Shown here: piece after piece, positions 17,783-26,638 of the stretch
Position numbering within the stretch: position 1 is the first letter of the stretch
How the letters are laid out: each line of letters begins with the position of its first letter
Source of the DNA: Oceaniovalibus sp. ACAM 378
GTDB taxonomy: Bacteria > Pseudomonadota > Alphaproteobacteria > Rhodobacterales > Rhodobacteraceae
Direction of reading: 5' to 3'
DNA length: 44,908 bases
Assembly: GCF_008085915.1 (NCBI RefSeq)
Contig: NZ_VSJK01000024.1
Location: 1 to 44,908, forward strand
Program-made: the position numbers and the translations under genes
The notes under the pieces: generated by a model
Seen by the model: the letters and a program-made list of their open reading frames with translations, nothing else
Told to the model about the DNA's origin: nothing
Databases searched by the model: none

Positions 17783-17808
17783 GCGGTCCGGCGTCGTTGC
17801 CGGACCGC
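17783..17808 (+). promoter_or_regulatory. Hairpin between binding-protein gene and first permease
   Basis: Perfect 10-bp stem GCGGTCCGGC (17783-17792) with GCCGGACCGC (17799-17808) and loop GTCGTT. It starts 7 bases after the stop codon, without a T-run. Same layout as at 2257-2282 and 29430-29464. Confidence 0.75.
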
Positions 17809-17848
17809 AATTCATTTGCCCTTGCCTCGAATATCGGGAACCGAACAA

Positions 17849-18829
17849 ATGACGGGAACGCGTCTGCTCCTCTACGCTTTGCGCCGCCTGCTTCAGGCTG
17901 TCCCGATGATCGTCATTATCCTCATCGTCAATTTCTTCCTCATACACTCCGCGCCCGGAGATCCGGTGGATGTGTTGACCGGTTCGATGGAGACGAGCGA
18001 AGAATACATTGCCGAGCTGCGCGCCGAATTCGGGCTGGATAAGCCATTGGTTCAACAGCTCGGAATCTATCTCTGGAAGGCGGCGCATTTCGATCTGGGG
18101 TATTCAATGCGCTATCGTCAGGATGTGACCGGGCTGATCCTCAGCCGATTGCCGGCGACCTTGCTGTTGATGGGCACAGCGCTCGTCTTTTCCAGCTTTC
18201 TTGGAATCATGCTGGGTGTGTTCGCCGCGCGGCGGCCCTATTCCCTAAGCGACAATGCCGTGACTTTTATCGCGCTTGCCGGGTACTCCATGCCGGTGTT
18301 CTGGCTCGGGCAAATCCTGCTGCTGATCTTTGCGGTTCAACTGCAATGGTTTCCGGTGCAGGGGATGTTCTCGCTTCGGGTGCCCAGCCACGGATGGGCT
18401 CGGTTTGCCGATCTGATGCATCACCTGGCGCTTCCGGCAATTACATACTCGGTTTATCACCTGACGCTGATCTATCGCCTGACACGCGTAAAGATGCAGG
18501 AGACACTGACACTGGACTTCTGCACCACAGCCCGCGCAAAGGGGCTGAGCGAAGCAAGTGTCGTTCGCCGTCACGCGCTGCCCAACGCAATGCTGCCGGT
18601 GGTGACGGTGATCGGCCTCAACTTTGGGTTCATGCTGGCCGGATCGGTCTTGACCGAGACGGTGTTCGCATGGCCGGGCACCGGGCGGCTGCTGTACGAG
18701 GCGATCAATGCCCGCGACTATCCGGTGCTGCTGGGTCTTTTCACATTCCTGTCGCTGATGGTGATCCTGGCCAATGTGCTGACGGATATCATTTATGCGC
18801 TGATTGACCCACGGGTGACTTACTCATGA
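17849..18829 (+). CDS. Dipeptide-type ABC transporter permease (DppB-like)
   Basis: A 326-residue permease from the ATG at 17849 (the frame is open to a TTG at 17816). The N-terminal helix with MIVIILIVNFFLIHSAPGDP and the conserved APGDP motif identify DppB/OppB proteins. A later EAA-like loop reads TTARAKGLSEASVVRRHALP. It overlaps the next permease by 4 bases. Confidence 0.92.
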   Translation: MTGTRLLLYALRRLLQAVPMIVIILIVNFFLIHSAPGDPVDVLTGSMETSEEYIAELRAEFGLDKPLVQQLGIYLWKAAHFDLGYSMRYRQDVTGLILSRLPATLLLMGTALVFSSFLGIMLGVFAARRPYSLSDNAVTFIALAGYSMPVFWLGQILLLIFAVQLQWFPVQGMFSLRVPSHGWARFADLMHHLALPAITYSVYHLTLIYRLTRVKMQETLTLDFCTTARAKGLSEASVVRRHALPNAMLPVVTVIGLNFGFMLAGSVLTETVFAWPGTGRLLYEAINARDYPVLLGLFTFLSLMVILANVLTDIIYALIDPRVTYS

Positions 18830-19698
18830 GCGTTGTCGAACCACTTGCCGCGACTGAAGTTGCCGAAATGCCAAGCGCATGGCGCATTTTCCGGCGCAAC
18901 CGCATGTCGGTGTTCGGGCTTGTTCTGATTGTGATTCTGGCGGTTCTGGCGCTGCTGGGGCCATGGATTGCACCGTTTTCGCCCTATTCCACTACGGCGG
19001 GGCCGGTCATGGCGCCGCCGGGTGCGCCTCATTGGCTGGGCACTGACGAATTGGGCCGCGACATTTTCAGTCGGGTTCTGTTGGGCACGCGAACATCGTT
19101 GTTGGTGGGACTTGCCGCCGCGTTCATCGCCACATTTGTCGGCATCACGGTGGGTGCGCTTTCGGGATATTTCACTGGCTGGATCGATGACGTAATAATG
19201 CGCGTCACCGAAGTGTTTCAGGTCATTCCACGGTTCTTTCTCGCGATCGTACTGGTGTCGTTCTTTGGGGCGAACCTGGTGAACATCATCCTTGCCATAT
19301 CGCTTTTGTCCTGGCCCGAACTGGCCCGGATCGTGCGCGCCGAATTTCTGACCCTGCGCAGCAGGCAGTTTGTCGATGCAGCGCGGGTGTGCGGGGCAGG
19401 TGCGATGTGGCTGGTGTTTGTAGAAATTCTGCCAAATGCGCTGGCGCCGGTGATTGTGAACGCCACGCTGCAGGTGGGGCAGGCGATGCTGCTTGAGGCG
19501 GGCCTCAGCTATCTGGGCGTCGGCGATCCCAGCCAGATATCGCTGGGCATGATGTTGCAGCAGGCGCAGCAGATTATGCGCGCCGCTTGGTGGGCAACCC
19601 TGTTTCCGGGTGTTGCGCTTGCCATCGCGGTTCTTGCTATCAACATTGTCGGGGATGGTCTGAACGATGTGTTCAGCCCCCGCTCGCGGGAGCGATGA
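18826..19698 (+). CDS. Dipeptide-type ABC transporter permease (DppC-like)
   Basis: A 290-residue partner of the DppB-like protein. Near the N-terminus FRRNRMSVFGLVLIVILAVL is the first helix of DppC-type permeases; HWLGTDELGRDIFSRVLLGT is the diagnostic periplasmic motif. The EAA loop is VDAARVCGAGAMWLVFVEIL. ATGA overlap with the preceding gene signals translational coupling. Confidence 0.93.
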   Translation: MSVVEPLAATEVAEMPSAWRIFRRNRMSVFGLVLIVILAVLALLGPWIAPFSPYSTTAGPVMAPPGAPHWLGTDELGRDIFSRVLLGTRTSLLVGLAAAFIATFVGITVGALSGYFTGWIDDVIMRVTEVFQVIPRFFLAIVLVSFFGANLVNIILAISLLSWPELARIVRAEFLTLRSRQFVDAARVCGAGAMWLVFVEILPNALAPVIVNATLQVGQAMLLEAGLSYLGVGDPSQISLGMMLQQAQQIMRAAWWATLFPGVALAIAVLAINIVGDGLNDVFSPRSRER

Positions 19699-19699
19699 A

Positions 19700-20689
19700 A
19701 TGACAGACCATGCTACAGCACCATTGCTGTGCGTTCGCGGGCTGACCACAACCCTGCGTACGGATACGTCAGAGTTTGACGCGGTGAGCGATGTATCAAT
19801 CACCATTGGCCGGGGCGAGGCGGTCGCGCTGGTCGGTGAATCCGGATGCGGCAAGAGCCTGACCGCACTATCGCTGATGCGATTGCTGCCGTCCGTCGCA
19901 CGGCTTTCACCGCCGACATCCGTGACGTTCGACGGCGTTGATCTTGCAACACAGGACGATGCCGAGATGCGCAAGGCGCGCGGTCGCAAGATGGCGATGA
20001 TCTTTCAGGATCCGCTGACGTTCCTTAATCCGGTGATGCGTATCGGCGATCAAGTGACCGAGGCAATCCGGGTTCACAATGTCCTGACCAAGGCAGAGGC
20101 GAGCCAACTGGCGCTGGAATCGTTGGAGCGCGTGCGCATCACTGCCCCGGCGCAGGTGATGCGTTACTATCCGCACCAACTGTCCGGAGGAATGCGCCAA
20201 CGGATACTGATCGCCATGGCCATCAGTTGCAAACCCGAACTGTTGATTGCGGACGAACCGACAACAGCGCTGGACGTCACGATTCAAGCCCAGATCATGG
20301 ATCTTCTGGCGGATCTGCGGCGCGAACTGGGCAGTTCGATGCTGTTGATCACCCATGACATGGGTCTGGTCGCGGAATATGTCGACAGGGTGTATGTAAT
20401 GTACGCCGGCGAGATCGTCGAAGAGGCCAGCGTCTTTGATCTTTTTGCGGCGCCAAAGCACCCCTATACGCAGGCGCTGCTGAAATCGTCGCTATCGGTT
20501 GATCGCCGCACCGAGGTGTTCGAGACGATTGCTGGGGTGCCGCCCAACCTGGCCAATGCGCCCAAGGGGTGTCGTTTTCACCCGCGCTGCCCCGTCGCTA
20601 TCGAGCGTTGCGCGCGAGAACATCCCGGCTTTACCGATATGGGAAATGCGCAGCGCGCCCGTTGTCTGCTGCTGGAGGAGGGGGCATGA
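19700..20689 (+). CDS. Dipeptide-type ABC transporter ATPase (DppD-like)
   Basis: A 329-residue ATPase from the ATG at 19700, directly after the DppC-like gene. Walker A GESGCGKS is at residues 46-53, followed by Q-loop [12 protein letters not shown], signature LSGGMRQR, Walker [14 protein letters not shown] and the OppD-type C-terminus [18 protein letters not shown] with clustered cysteines (a possible iron-sulfur or metal site of the family). It forms a heterodimer with the next ATPase. Confidence 0.93.
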   Translation: MTDHATAPLLCVRGLTTTLRTDTSEFDAVSDVSITIGRGEAVALVGESGCGKSLTALSLMRLLPSVARLSPPTSVTFDGVDLATQDDAEMRKARGRKMAMIFQDPLTFLNPVMRIGDQVTEAIRVHNVLTKAEASQLALESLERVRITAPAQVMRYYPHQLSGGMRQRILIAMAISCKPELLIADEPTTALDVTIQAQIMDLLADLRRELGSSMLLITHDMGLVAEYVDRVYVMYAGEIVEEASVFDLFAAPKHPYTQALLKSSLSVDRRTEVFETIAGVPPNLANAPKGCRFHPRCPVAIERCAREHPGFTDMGNAQRARCLLLEEGA

Positions 20690-21684
20690 GCGAACTATTG
20701 CGGGTTGAAGGCTTGAAGGTTCACTTTCCAGTCAATTCCGGCGCGTTCCGCAGATCTCCCGGGTCGGTCAAGGCTGTCGACAATATCAGTTTTGCCATTC
20801 CCAATGGCAAGGTCGTGGCGTTGGTCGGTGAATCCGGTTGTGGCAAGACCACCGTGGCCCGCACCATTCTTGGTCTGAACCACATCAGCGACGGGCGCAT
20901 CACCCTGAACGGCAAGGATGTGACCGAACACGGAAAAGGGCGAACGCCCGAGTTCCGAAGCAGGGTTCAGATGGTGTTTCAGGACCCTTACGAGTCGCTG
21001 AACCCGCGTCGCACGGTGCTGCAATCGCTTGCGGTGCCGTTGCGGGCGAACGCGGTTGTGCCCAAGACCGAGTATCAGGCCGAATGCATTCGCCTGCTGG
21101 ATATGGTGGGGTTAAGTCCTGGTGCGGCGTTCCTTAACCGTTATCCGCACCAGTTTTCGGGCGGCCAACGGCAACGTATCGGCATCGCCCGCGCCATCGC
21201 CGTGCGCCCCGATCTGATCGTCGCGGACGAGGCGGTATCGGCGCTGGATATTTCGATCCGGGCTCAGGTGCTGACGCTGATGCGCCGGTTGCAGCAAGAT
21301 CTTGGGCTGGCCTATCTGTTTATCTCCCATGATCTGGGTGTGGTACGCTCTTTGGCCGATCATGTGCTGGTCATGTATCTGGGCCGGGTCGTCGAAGAGG
21401 CATCGACCCAGGATCTTTTCGAGCGCCCAACGCACCCTTATACACAGTCGCTTCTGGCGGCCAGCCCGATCCCGGATCCGGTGGCCGCCCGGGCGCGTAA
21501 GCGTATTCCGCTGACAGGCGAGGTTCCATCGCCGATCAATCCGCCGAAAGGGTGCCATTTTCATCCGCGCTGTCCGCTGGCCATTGACCGCTGCCGCAAC
21601 GAAACACCGGCGCTGCGCCTTGTCGGCGCCTTTAAGACGGCCTGTCACCGGGCCGAAGAAATGCCGGAACTGACGGCGACCTGA
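20686..21684 (+). CDS. Dipeptide-type ABC transporter ATPase (DppF-like)
   Basis: A 332-residue ATPase beginning at the ATG at 20686 after GGAGGAGG and overlapping the previous stop by 4 bases. Walker A GESGCGKT, Q-loop MVFQDPYESLNP, signature FSGGQRQR, Walker B LIVADEAVSALD, and the C-terminal PPKGCHFHPRCPLAIDRC. The first residues (LRVEGLKVHFPVNSGAFRRS) are typical of DppF/OppF. Confidence 0.93.
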   Translation: MSELLRVEGLKVHFPVNSGAFRRSPGSVKAVDNISFAIPNGKVVALVGESGCGKTTVARTILGLNHISDGRITLNGKDVTEHGKGRTPEFRSRVQMVFQDPYESLNPRRTVLQSLAVPLRANAVVPKTEYQAECIRLLDMVGLSPGAAFLNRYPHQFSGGQRQRIGIARAIAVRPDLIVADEAVSALDISIRAQVLTLMRRLQQDLGLAYLFISHDLGVVRSLADHVLVMYLGRVVEEASTQDLFERPTHPYTQSLLAASPIPDPVAARARKRIPLTGEVPSPINPPKGCHFHPRCPLAIDRCRNETPALRLVGAFKTACHRAEEMPELTAT

Positions 21685-21717
21685 CCTTGCAAGATCATAC
21701 CCAATATGGAGATTCAG

Positions 21718-22734
21718 ATGTCACCAGCCCCCATAACCGCCAGCGCCGAGGCAATTGCATTTACCAAGAACACGATGGTGTTCGACTGCCTGTCGCTGTT
21801 CTATGTTCTTGACGACAAATACGCGCAGCAGTGCATCGAGGGCGGGGTCAACGCCTGCAACGTGACCTTTGGTTCGGAAAACGATTGGGGCGCGATGGTC
21901 GCCAATATCGAAACCGGGCTGGAAAAGGTCGAGAAAAGCGAGTTTCTGCACCTTGTCACCTGCGCCGCCGATATCGAAAAGGCCAAATCCGAGGGCAAGC
22001 TGGGCGTCATTCTCGGCACCCAAGGATCATCCATGATCGAGGACCGGCTTGAACGGATCACGCTGATGCACCGCCTTGGCATGCGCTATTTCGGGCTGGC
22101 CTATACCGGCCCGACGCTGCTTGCCGATGGTTGCGGTGAACATCGCGATGCCGGGCTGACGTTTCTTGGTAAAGAGGCGATCGAGGTCATCAACGGTTTG
22201 CCGCTGATCCTTGACCTCTCGCACAGCGGCCACAGTGCCCGCGCAGAGGCGACCGAATTGGCGCGTGTGCCGGTCTGCACCCATTCCAACGCCTATACCC
22301 TGAACGCCAACGACCGCAACACCAAGGATGAGACAGCTAAGGCAATCGCAACTAAGGGCGGTGTCGTCGGTCTGTGTGGTCTGCCCAAATCGGTTCACCC
22401 CACGGCGCCGACGCTTGAACATATGCTGAACCACTGCGATCATTACCGCGACGTGATCGGCACCGATCATATCGGTATCGGGCTGGACTTCACCACCGGC
22501 TACAAGGCCAGCGGAGAGATATTGCCGATGTCGCGGCGCTGGCGCACCTATCGCCCCGACATTTTCGGAACGGTCGATGAATTCATGACCCAGACCTATC
22601 CCGACGGCCTGACTCGGATCGAGCAGCTTCCCAATCTTACTCAGGGACTGATCGACCGTGGTTATAGCGAAGATCAGGTCGCCGCCATTCTGGGCGGAAA
22701 CTGGTTCAATCATTTCAAGCGTTTCGTCGGGTGA
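21718..22734 (+). CDS. M19 (renal dipeptidase-like) metallohydrolase-fold protein
   Basis: A 338-residue protein. ATG 21718 is preferred because GGAG sits 6 bases before it; ATG 21706 is also in frame. The TIM-barrel family is evident from LPLILDLSHSGHS, VPVCTHSNAY and DHIGIGLDFTTG, with two metal-binding His. The usual first-strand His-x-Asp ligand pair of dipeptidases (DGHND) is replaced by VFDCLSLF, so the metal site is incomplete or altered. A similar non-classical M19 protein lies beside dimethylglycine demethylase genes in Pseudomonas. Position after a peptide ABC transporter and near soxBDAG suggests it cleaves or processes the imported sarcosine precursor. Confidence 0.85.
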   Translation: MSPAPITASAEAIAFTKNTMVFDCLSLFYVLDDKYAQQCIEGGVNACNVTFGSENDWGAMVANIETGLEKVEKSEFLHLVTCAADIEKAKSEGKLGVILGTQGSSMIEDRLERITLMHRLGMRYFGLAYTGPTLLADGCGEHRDAGLTFLGKEAIEVINGLPLILDLSHSGHSARAEATELARVPVCTHSNAYTLNANDRNTKDETAKAIATKGGVVGLCGLPKSVHPTAPTLEHMLNHCDHYRDVIGTDHIGIGLDFTTGYKASGEILPMSRRWRTYRPDIFGTVDEFMTQTYPDGLTRIEQLPNLTQGLIDRGYSEDQVAAILGGNWFNHFKRFVG

Positions 22735-22764
22735 GCCGCCGATCGTGTTACGAAAGTTACTCTG

Positions 22765-23553
22765 ATGGCTGACATTTTTCCCGTTGTTCTTGGTATCTGC
22801 CTTGATGCCGAAGCAATCTGGCTCAGCAAGAGCCCTGCCAACAGGGACCGTCCGGTTCTGCTGTCCACCGGCAGTTACGCGATCCGCGAAGGGCTGAATC
22901 CTCTGCTTGATCTATTGGATGCCAATGATGCAAAGGCGTCCTTCTTTGTACCGGGCATCACCGCTGACCGCTACCCGGGCGCGGTCAAGCTGTTGCATGA
23001 CCGCGGCCACGAACTGTGCAGCCACACCTATAATCACCTGCCGGTCATGGGCCTGACGCCCGCGCAGGAACGCGACGAACTGGTGCGCGGAATTGAAGCT
23101 GTCGAACGTCACAGCGGCGTTCGCCCGACAAGCTGGCGTTCGGCGTCTTGGGAGTGGTCGGCGCACACGCTGGATTACCTGGTCGATGAGGGTGTCGAGG
23201 TATCCTGCAATTTTCAGGATAGCCTGCGCCCTTACCGCCATCTGAAGAACGGTGCGCCAACGCCAGTGATTGAACTGCCGGTTCACTGGCATCTCGCGGA
23301 CGCGCCGTATTTCCTTTATGGTGGCGATATACAGCGCCGGGTGCGCCCGGTGACAGAAGTTGAGACGATCTGGATGGATGAATTCGACGCAACCTATGAT
23401 TGGCCCGGCACCTATTTTCAATTGACGCTGCATGTTCAATTGATGGCACATCCCAGTCGCCTTAAGATGCTGGACCGCATTCTGAAACACATGAAATCGC
23501 GGAGCAGAGTCCGCATCATGACCTGCTGCGAAGTATCGAAAGCGGTTAGCTGA
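22765..23553 (+). CDS. Polysaccharide-deacetylase-fold hydrolase (HpPgdA/PuuE-like)
   Basis: A 262-residue NodB-homology protein without signal peptide, so cytoplasmic. The metal-binding Asp is D14 in GICLDAEAIWL, and His ligands are H87 and H91 in HELCSHTYNHLP. WRSASWEWSAHTLDYLVDEG supplies the third conserved motif. The subgroup with LDAE instead of FDDG includes Helicobacter PgdA and the allantoinase PuuE, which open cyclic amides or remove acyl groups from small molecules. It is the last gene of the transporter operon, so a small amide substrate in the sarcosine route is more likely than cell-wall chitin chemistry. Activity not certain. Confidence 0.82.
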   Translation: MADIFPVVLGICLDAEAIWLSKSPANRDRPVLLSTGSYAIREGLNPLLDLLDANDAKASFFVPGITADRYPGAVKLLHDRGHELCSHTYNHLPVMGLTPAQERDELVRGIEAVERHSGVRPTSWRSASWEWSAHTLDYLVDEGVEVSCNFQDSLRPYRHLKNGAPTPVIELPVHWHLADAPYFLYGGDIQRRVRPVTEVETIWMDEFDATYDWPGTYFQLTLHVQLMAHPSRLKMLDRILKHMKSRSRVRIMTCCEVSKAVS

Positions 23554-23690
23554 TCTCAGTGCGAGGCTGTTAGCGCTCCCATCTAATCCTTCACGTTCGT
23601 GTAAATCTGGACCGGCATTTTGACACATGTGCTGCGCGCAGATATTGCCAAGTTGTTGGCGTCAGCTTGTGAAACTTGGAAAAGACAGGA

Positions 23691-24866
23691 TCATGTTGCC
23701 ATTTCAGCGGTGTAGTCGGCCCAGAGGTTGAAAGCATCTGAGTGGGCGTGGCGGTATGAGGCTGCTGCGAGTTGATAGCGGCGGGGGCGAAGGATCAGGT
23801 TGATTTGGTCATTTGAAGACAGAAACTTCTGAGGATGCTGGTGGGATTTGTACTTGCCGAAGATCTTCTCTCGTTTTCGGGTCGGCCGGTGCGTTTCTTC
23901 GATCGCGTTGTTCAGACCCTTGTGGGCCCGGTGATCCGCTGACGAGGCTAACGTCTTGATTGGCTTGATGTAGCTGCGCAACTTGTCCGTGATTACAACG
24001 CGCGGCTCGCCGAACCTTGCGGCCAATCTTTGGAAGAACCGTTTGCTGCTTTTGCATTCCGGCGCGTTTGCACGAGAATACCCACGCACATCTCCGTCAG
24101 CGTCGATTGCGCGCCACAGCCAATGTTTCAGCCCACGGATGGCAATCACGACTTCGTCCAGGTGCCACTTGTCGTTCGGTCTTGGTCGGTCACGCCGGAT
24201 GCAATCCGCGAAGTGCCACCCGAAGCGGTTAACCCAAAGACGGATCGCTTCCCGGCTGACAAGCACACCCCGCTCCGCCAGTAGGCCTTCAACGTCGGCC
24301 GTGCTCAGGGCGAAGCGATGATACGCCCAAACAGCATAAGCAATGATCTCACGTGGATATGGAAAGCCCTTCAGGCGCGGCATATCGGTGAGAATTCTCA
24401 TGGGCTCCGGGGTCTGGCGGAAGATGATGTCGCGCTCGGGACCGTTCAGCGCCCGCCACTGCCGCACCCGCCGCTCCAGCGTGCGCCGAATACGATCGTC
24501 GGGGAAGGCCAGTGGATGCTCGCTCTGAAGGTGGCGCAACAGGGTGACGGCCTGCAACGCGCTGTCCTTCTTTAGCAGGGGAAGAAGGTCGGTCTCCCAA
24601 TAGACTTCAAGGGGATCGGCCACCGTGCGCCCGCGGGCGATCTTGCGCTTTGAGGGCGGTGTCGGGTCGGCATCGAAGCGCCGGGCGGTCCGTTCGCTGA
24701 ACCCGGCACGGGCAGCCGCTGTGCGCTGACTGTGATTTTGGAGGTCGGTCATATATAATCTCAATTGCTGGTCGGTGATGGGTTTGTAGGCCAACCCGGA
24801 TCCTCCGTTTGACGGCAGAAGAACCCGGCTTACCAACCCGCAGCGAGCACCCAACCCAGAAATCAA
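23691..24866 (-). CDS. Chimeric ORF: IstA N-terminus fused to IS6 transposase
   Basis: 391 residues in one open frame. Residues ~27-150 (YKPITDQQLRLYMTDLQNHS through RQWRALNGPERDIIFRQTPE) are the helix-turn-helix and start of an IS21 IstA transposase. From about residue 155 the protein is an IS6 transposase (MPRLKGFPYPREIIAYAVWA, Asp in KWHLDEVVIAIRG, Asp in VVITDKLRSY, Glu in NNAIEETHR), complete to the end. The fusion is in frame at PEP-MRILTD. The IS6 catalytic triad is intact, so it may still act on related IS6 ends; its own start could be an internal ATG. Confidence 0.8.
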   Translation of the reverse strand: MISGLGARCGLVSRVLLPSNGGSGLAYKPITDQQLRLYMTDLQNHSQRTAAARAGFSERTARRFDADPTPPSKRKIARGRTVADPLEVYWETDLLPLLKKDSALQAVTLLRHLQSEHPLAFPDDRIRRTLERRVRQWRALNGPERDIIFRQTPEPMRILTDMPRLKGFPYPREIIAYAVWAYHRFALSTADVEGLLAERGVLVSREAIRLWVNRFGWHFADCIRRDRPRPNDKWHLDEVVIAIRGLKHWLWRAIDADGDVRGYSRANAPECKSSKRFFQRLAARFGEPRVVITDKLRSYIKPIKTLASSADHRAHKGLNNAIEETHRPTRKREKIFGKYKSHQHPQKFLSSNDQINLILRPRRYQLAAASYRHAHSDAFNLWADYTAEMAT

Positions 24867-24869
24867 TCA

Positions 24870-24927
24870 GGCCGGTGGGGCTGCCCTCCAGACGGGCATG
24901 CCCGTCTTCCGTTCAGCCCCACCGGCC
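24870..24927. repeat. Inverted repeat at the IS21 end
   Basis: GGCCGGTGGGGCTG (24870-24883) pairs perfectly with CAGCCCCACCGGCC (24914-24927). Its loop holds a second palindrome, GACGGGCATGCCCGTC (24891-24906). The structure lies between the istA start and the element end and would form a strong hairpin in any read-through transcript. Confidence 0.7.
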
Positions 24928-24962
24928 AAGGTGGTTGTCGGAACCGGCCAAGATGGTTGTCG
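24922..24962. repeat. IS21 terminal direct repeats
   Basis: CCGGCCAAGGTGGTTGTCG (24922-24940) and CCGGCCAAGATGGTTGTCG (24944-24962) differ at one base. Multiple short terminal repeats serve as transposase-binding sites in IS21 elements. Confidence 0.75.
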
Positions 24963-24969
24963 CTCAACA

Positions 24970-25458
24970 GTATCGCCCGAGGCAATCCGCCAGGCGGTCA
25001 CCCCATGTCTTGAGCATTTGGATTACCTTGTCGTTAACGACTATGAGATCGGCGCGCTTTCCCAGATGGATACTCTGTCGGACACCGGGCGGTCCCGGAT
25101 CAAGGCGGTGATCGAAGCCGCTCGGCTGGTACTGGCACAAGGCCGGATGAAACTTGTGGCCGTGCATTTCCCCGAAGGCGCAGTTGCCATCCGGGATTCC
25201 GGTGAGTTGACCACCCAGCCTTCGGTGAAGGTGCGCCCCGAAACCGTCGTCGGAACGAACGGTGCGGGCGACGCCTTTGCGGCCGGATTTTTCTGTGGTT
25301 TGAACAAAGAACTTTCGCTTGCCGCATCGTTAAGGTTGGCCCACGCTTCCGCCACTGCCTCGCTAAGGTCCGTTGATACCTATGGCGCCATGGTTTTCAT
25401 GCAACAGTGCCTGACACTGGCCGAGGAATCCGGGTGGAACCCGGCAATTCAAACCTGA
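24970..25458 (+). pseudogene. PfkB-family sugar kinase, C-terminal remnant
   Basis: About 162 residues remain, from VSPEAIRQAVTPCLEHLDYL to the stop at 25458. NDYEIGAL and the active-site anion-hole motif GTNGAGDAFAAGFF (with the catalytic Asp) identify PfkB/ribokinase enzymes, normally ~300 residues. The N-terminal sugar-binding half is missing at the IS21 terminus, so the kinase should be inactive. It lies convergent with the polyol transporter operon and was probably part of the same sugar pathway. Confidence 0.85.
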
Positions 25459-25564
25459 GCTCGGACTGTTGAAGGTTGCAGCCAACCCCATTCGATTCAG
25501 CCGGTCATTGCGCCATCATCAGACTGGTGCAACAGGCTGTTCACTATGGCACCGCACCCGCGGG

Positions 25565-26638
25565 TCATACCCGTAGAAGCGACAGACCGGTTTCGCTGTC
25601 GAACAGGTGAACTTCGGCGGGGTTCAGGGAAAATTTGACGCCGACACCTTCCTTGGGTCGTTCGCGGGCCGGCACAAAGGCGTGAATCCGGTGCGACCCC
25701 ACATCAAAACTGATCAGAACCTGATCGCCGTGATATTCGATCAGGTCAGTCGTCCCGCTTAATACCTGCGGACCTTCCGAAGTCGCCATCTGCAGGTTCG
25801 CAGGACGTACGCCGAGGATTACATTCTGCCCTTTGCCCACGTTAAAACGCGACAGATCCAGCGTCAGGTCAATTCCGTCACCGCACAATGCACTGCCGTC
25901 GCGCCGCAGGTTTAGAAAATTCATTGCCGGGGTGCCGATGAACCCGGCGACAAAATGGGTCCGTGGCGTTTCATAGATCTCTTCCGGCGTTCCCACCTGT
26001 TCGACCTTGCCGTCCTTCATCAGCACGATCCGGTCGGCCAGAGTCATCGCCTCCATCTGGTCATGAGTGACATAGATGGTCGTCGTGCGCAGCTTGCGGT
26101 GAAGGCGGGCGATTTCTTCGCGCATGGTCGCACGCAGCTTTGCGTCGAGGTTTGACAATGGCTCGTCAAACAGGAACACCTTCGGCGTCTTGATCATCGC
26201 GCGGGCGATGGCGACACGCTGTTGCTGACCGCCCGACAGTTCCGTTGGCTTGCGATCAAGATAGGGGTGCAGGCCCAGAACCTCAGTTACGTCCGATATG
26301 CGGCGCTCAATTTCTGCGGCTGGCACCTTCAATCGCTTGAGGCCAAAGCCGATGTTGCCCCGGATCGTCATATGCGGATAAAGTGCATAGTTCTGAAACA
26401 CCATGGCGATGCCGCGATCGCGCGGTTCAAGGTCATTCACGACGATATCGTCGATCAGCAGTTCGCCATCGGTGATCGTTTCCAAGCCCGCCATCATGCG
26501 CAGCATCGTCGATTTTCCGCAGCCCGACGGGCCAAGAAAGACGATGAATTCCTGATCGGTCACCTCAAGGTTGAAATCGGGAACAACAAGAACTTCGCCG
26601 TACTTCTTGCGAATGTTCCGACAGAGGATTCCGGCCAT
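25565..26638 (-). CDS. Sugar/polyol ABC transporter ATPase (UgpC/MalK-like)
   Basis: 357 residues. Walker [10 protein letters not shown] at 36-44, Q-loop [13 protein letters not shown], signature LSGGQQQR, Walker [13 protein letters not shown], switch [19 protein letters not shown]. The C-terminal ~120 residues form the OB-type regulatory domain of MalK-like ATPases ([26 protein letters not shown]). It is the last gene of the operon, its ATG sharing one base with the preceding stop. Confidence 0.94.
   Translation of the reverse strand: MAGILCRNIRKKYGEVLVVPDFNLEVTDQEFIVFLGPSGCGKSTMLRMMAGLETITDGELLIDDIVVNDLEPRDRGIAMVFQNYALYPHMTIRGNIGFGLKRLKVPAAEIERRISDVTEVLGLHPYLDRKPTELSGGQQQRVAIARAMIKTPKVFLFDEPLSNLDAKLRATMREEIARLHRKLRTTTIYVTHDQMEAMTLADRIVLMKDGKVEQVGTPEEIYETPRTHFVAGFIGTPAMNFLNLRRDGSALCGDGIDLTLDLSRFNVGKGQNVILGVRPANLQMATSEGPQVLSGTTDLIEYHGDQVLISFDVGSHRIHAFVPARERPKEGVGVKFSLNPAEVHLFDSETGLSLLRV

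Larger units (their letters stand above)
23691..24969 (-). mobile_element. IS21 remnant fused to IS6 element
   Basis: The right part carries an IS21-type end: two near-identical 19-bp direct repeats and a TGT terminus at about 24969. The left part is an IS6-family transposase replacing the rest of istA; istB is absent. The region is inserted in a PfkB kinase gene on the right. The left limit is uncertain: 23554-23690 shows no gene and could be the IS6 end. Confidence 0.7.

Noticed and set aside
17174-18088. 304-residue open frame on the minus strand
   Set aside because: Runs across the end of the binding-protein gene and the hairpin into the permease gene; no domain recognised.
18820-19989. 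389-residue open frame on the minus strand
   Set aside because: Antisense shadow of the DppC-like and DppD-like genes; low-complexity Arg/His-rich translation typical of GC-rich shadows.
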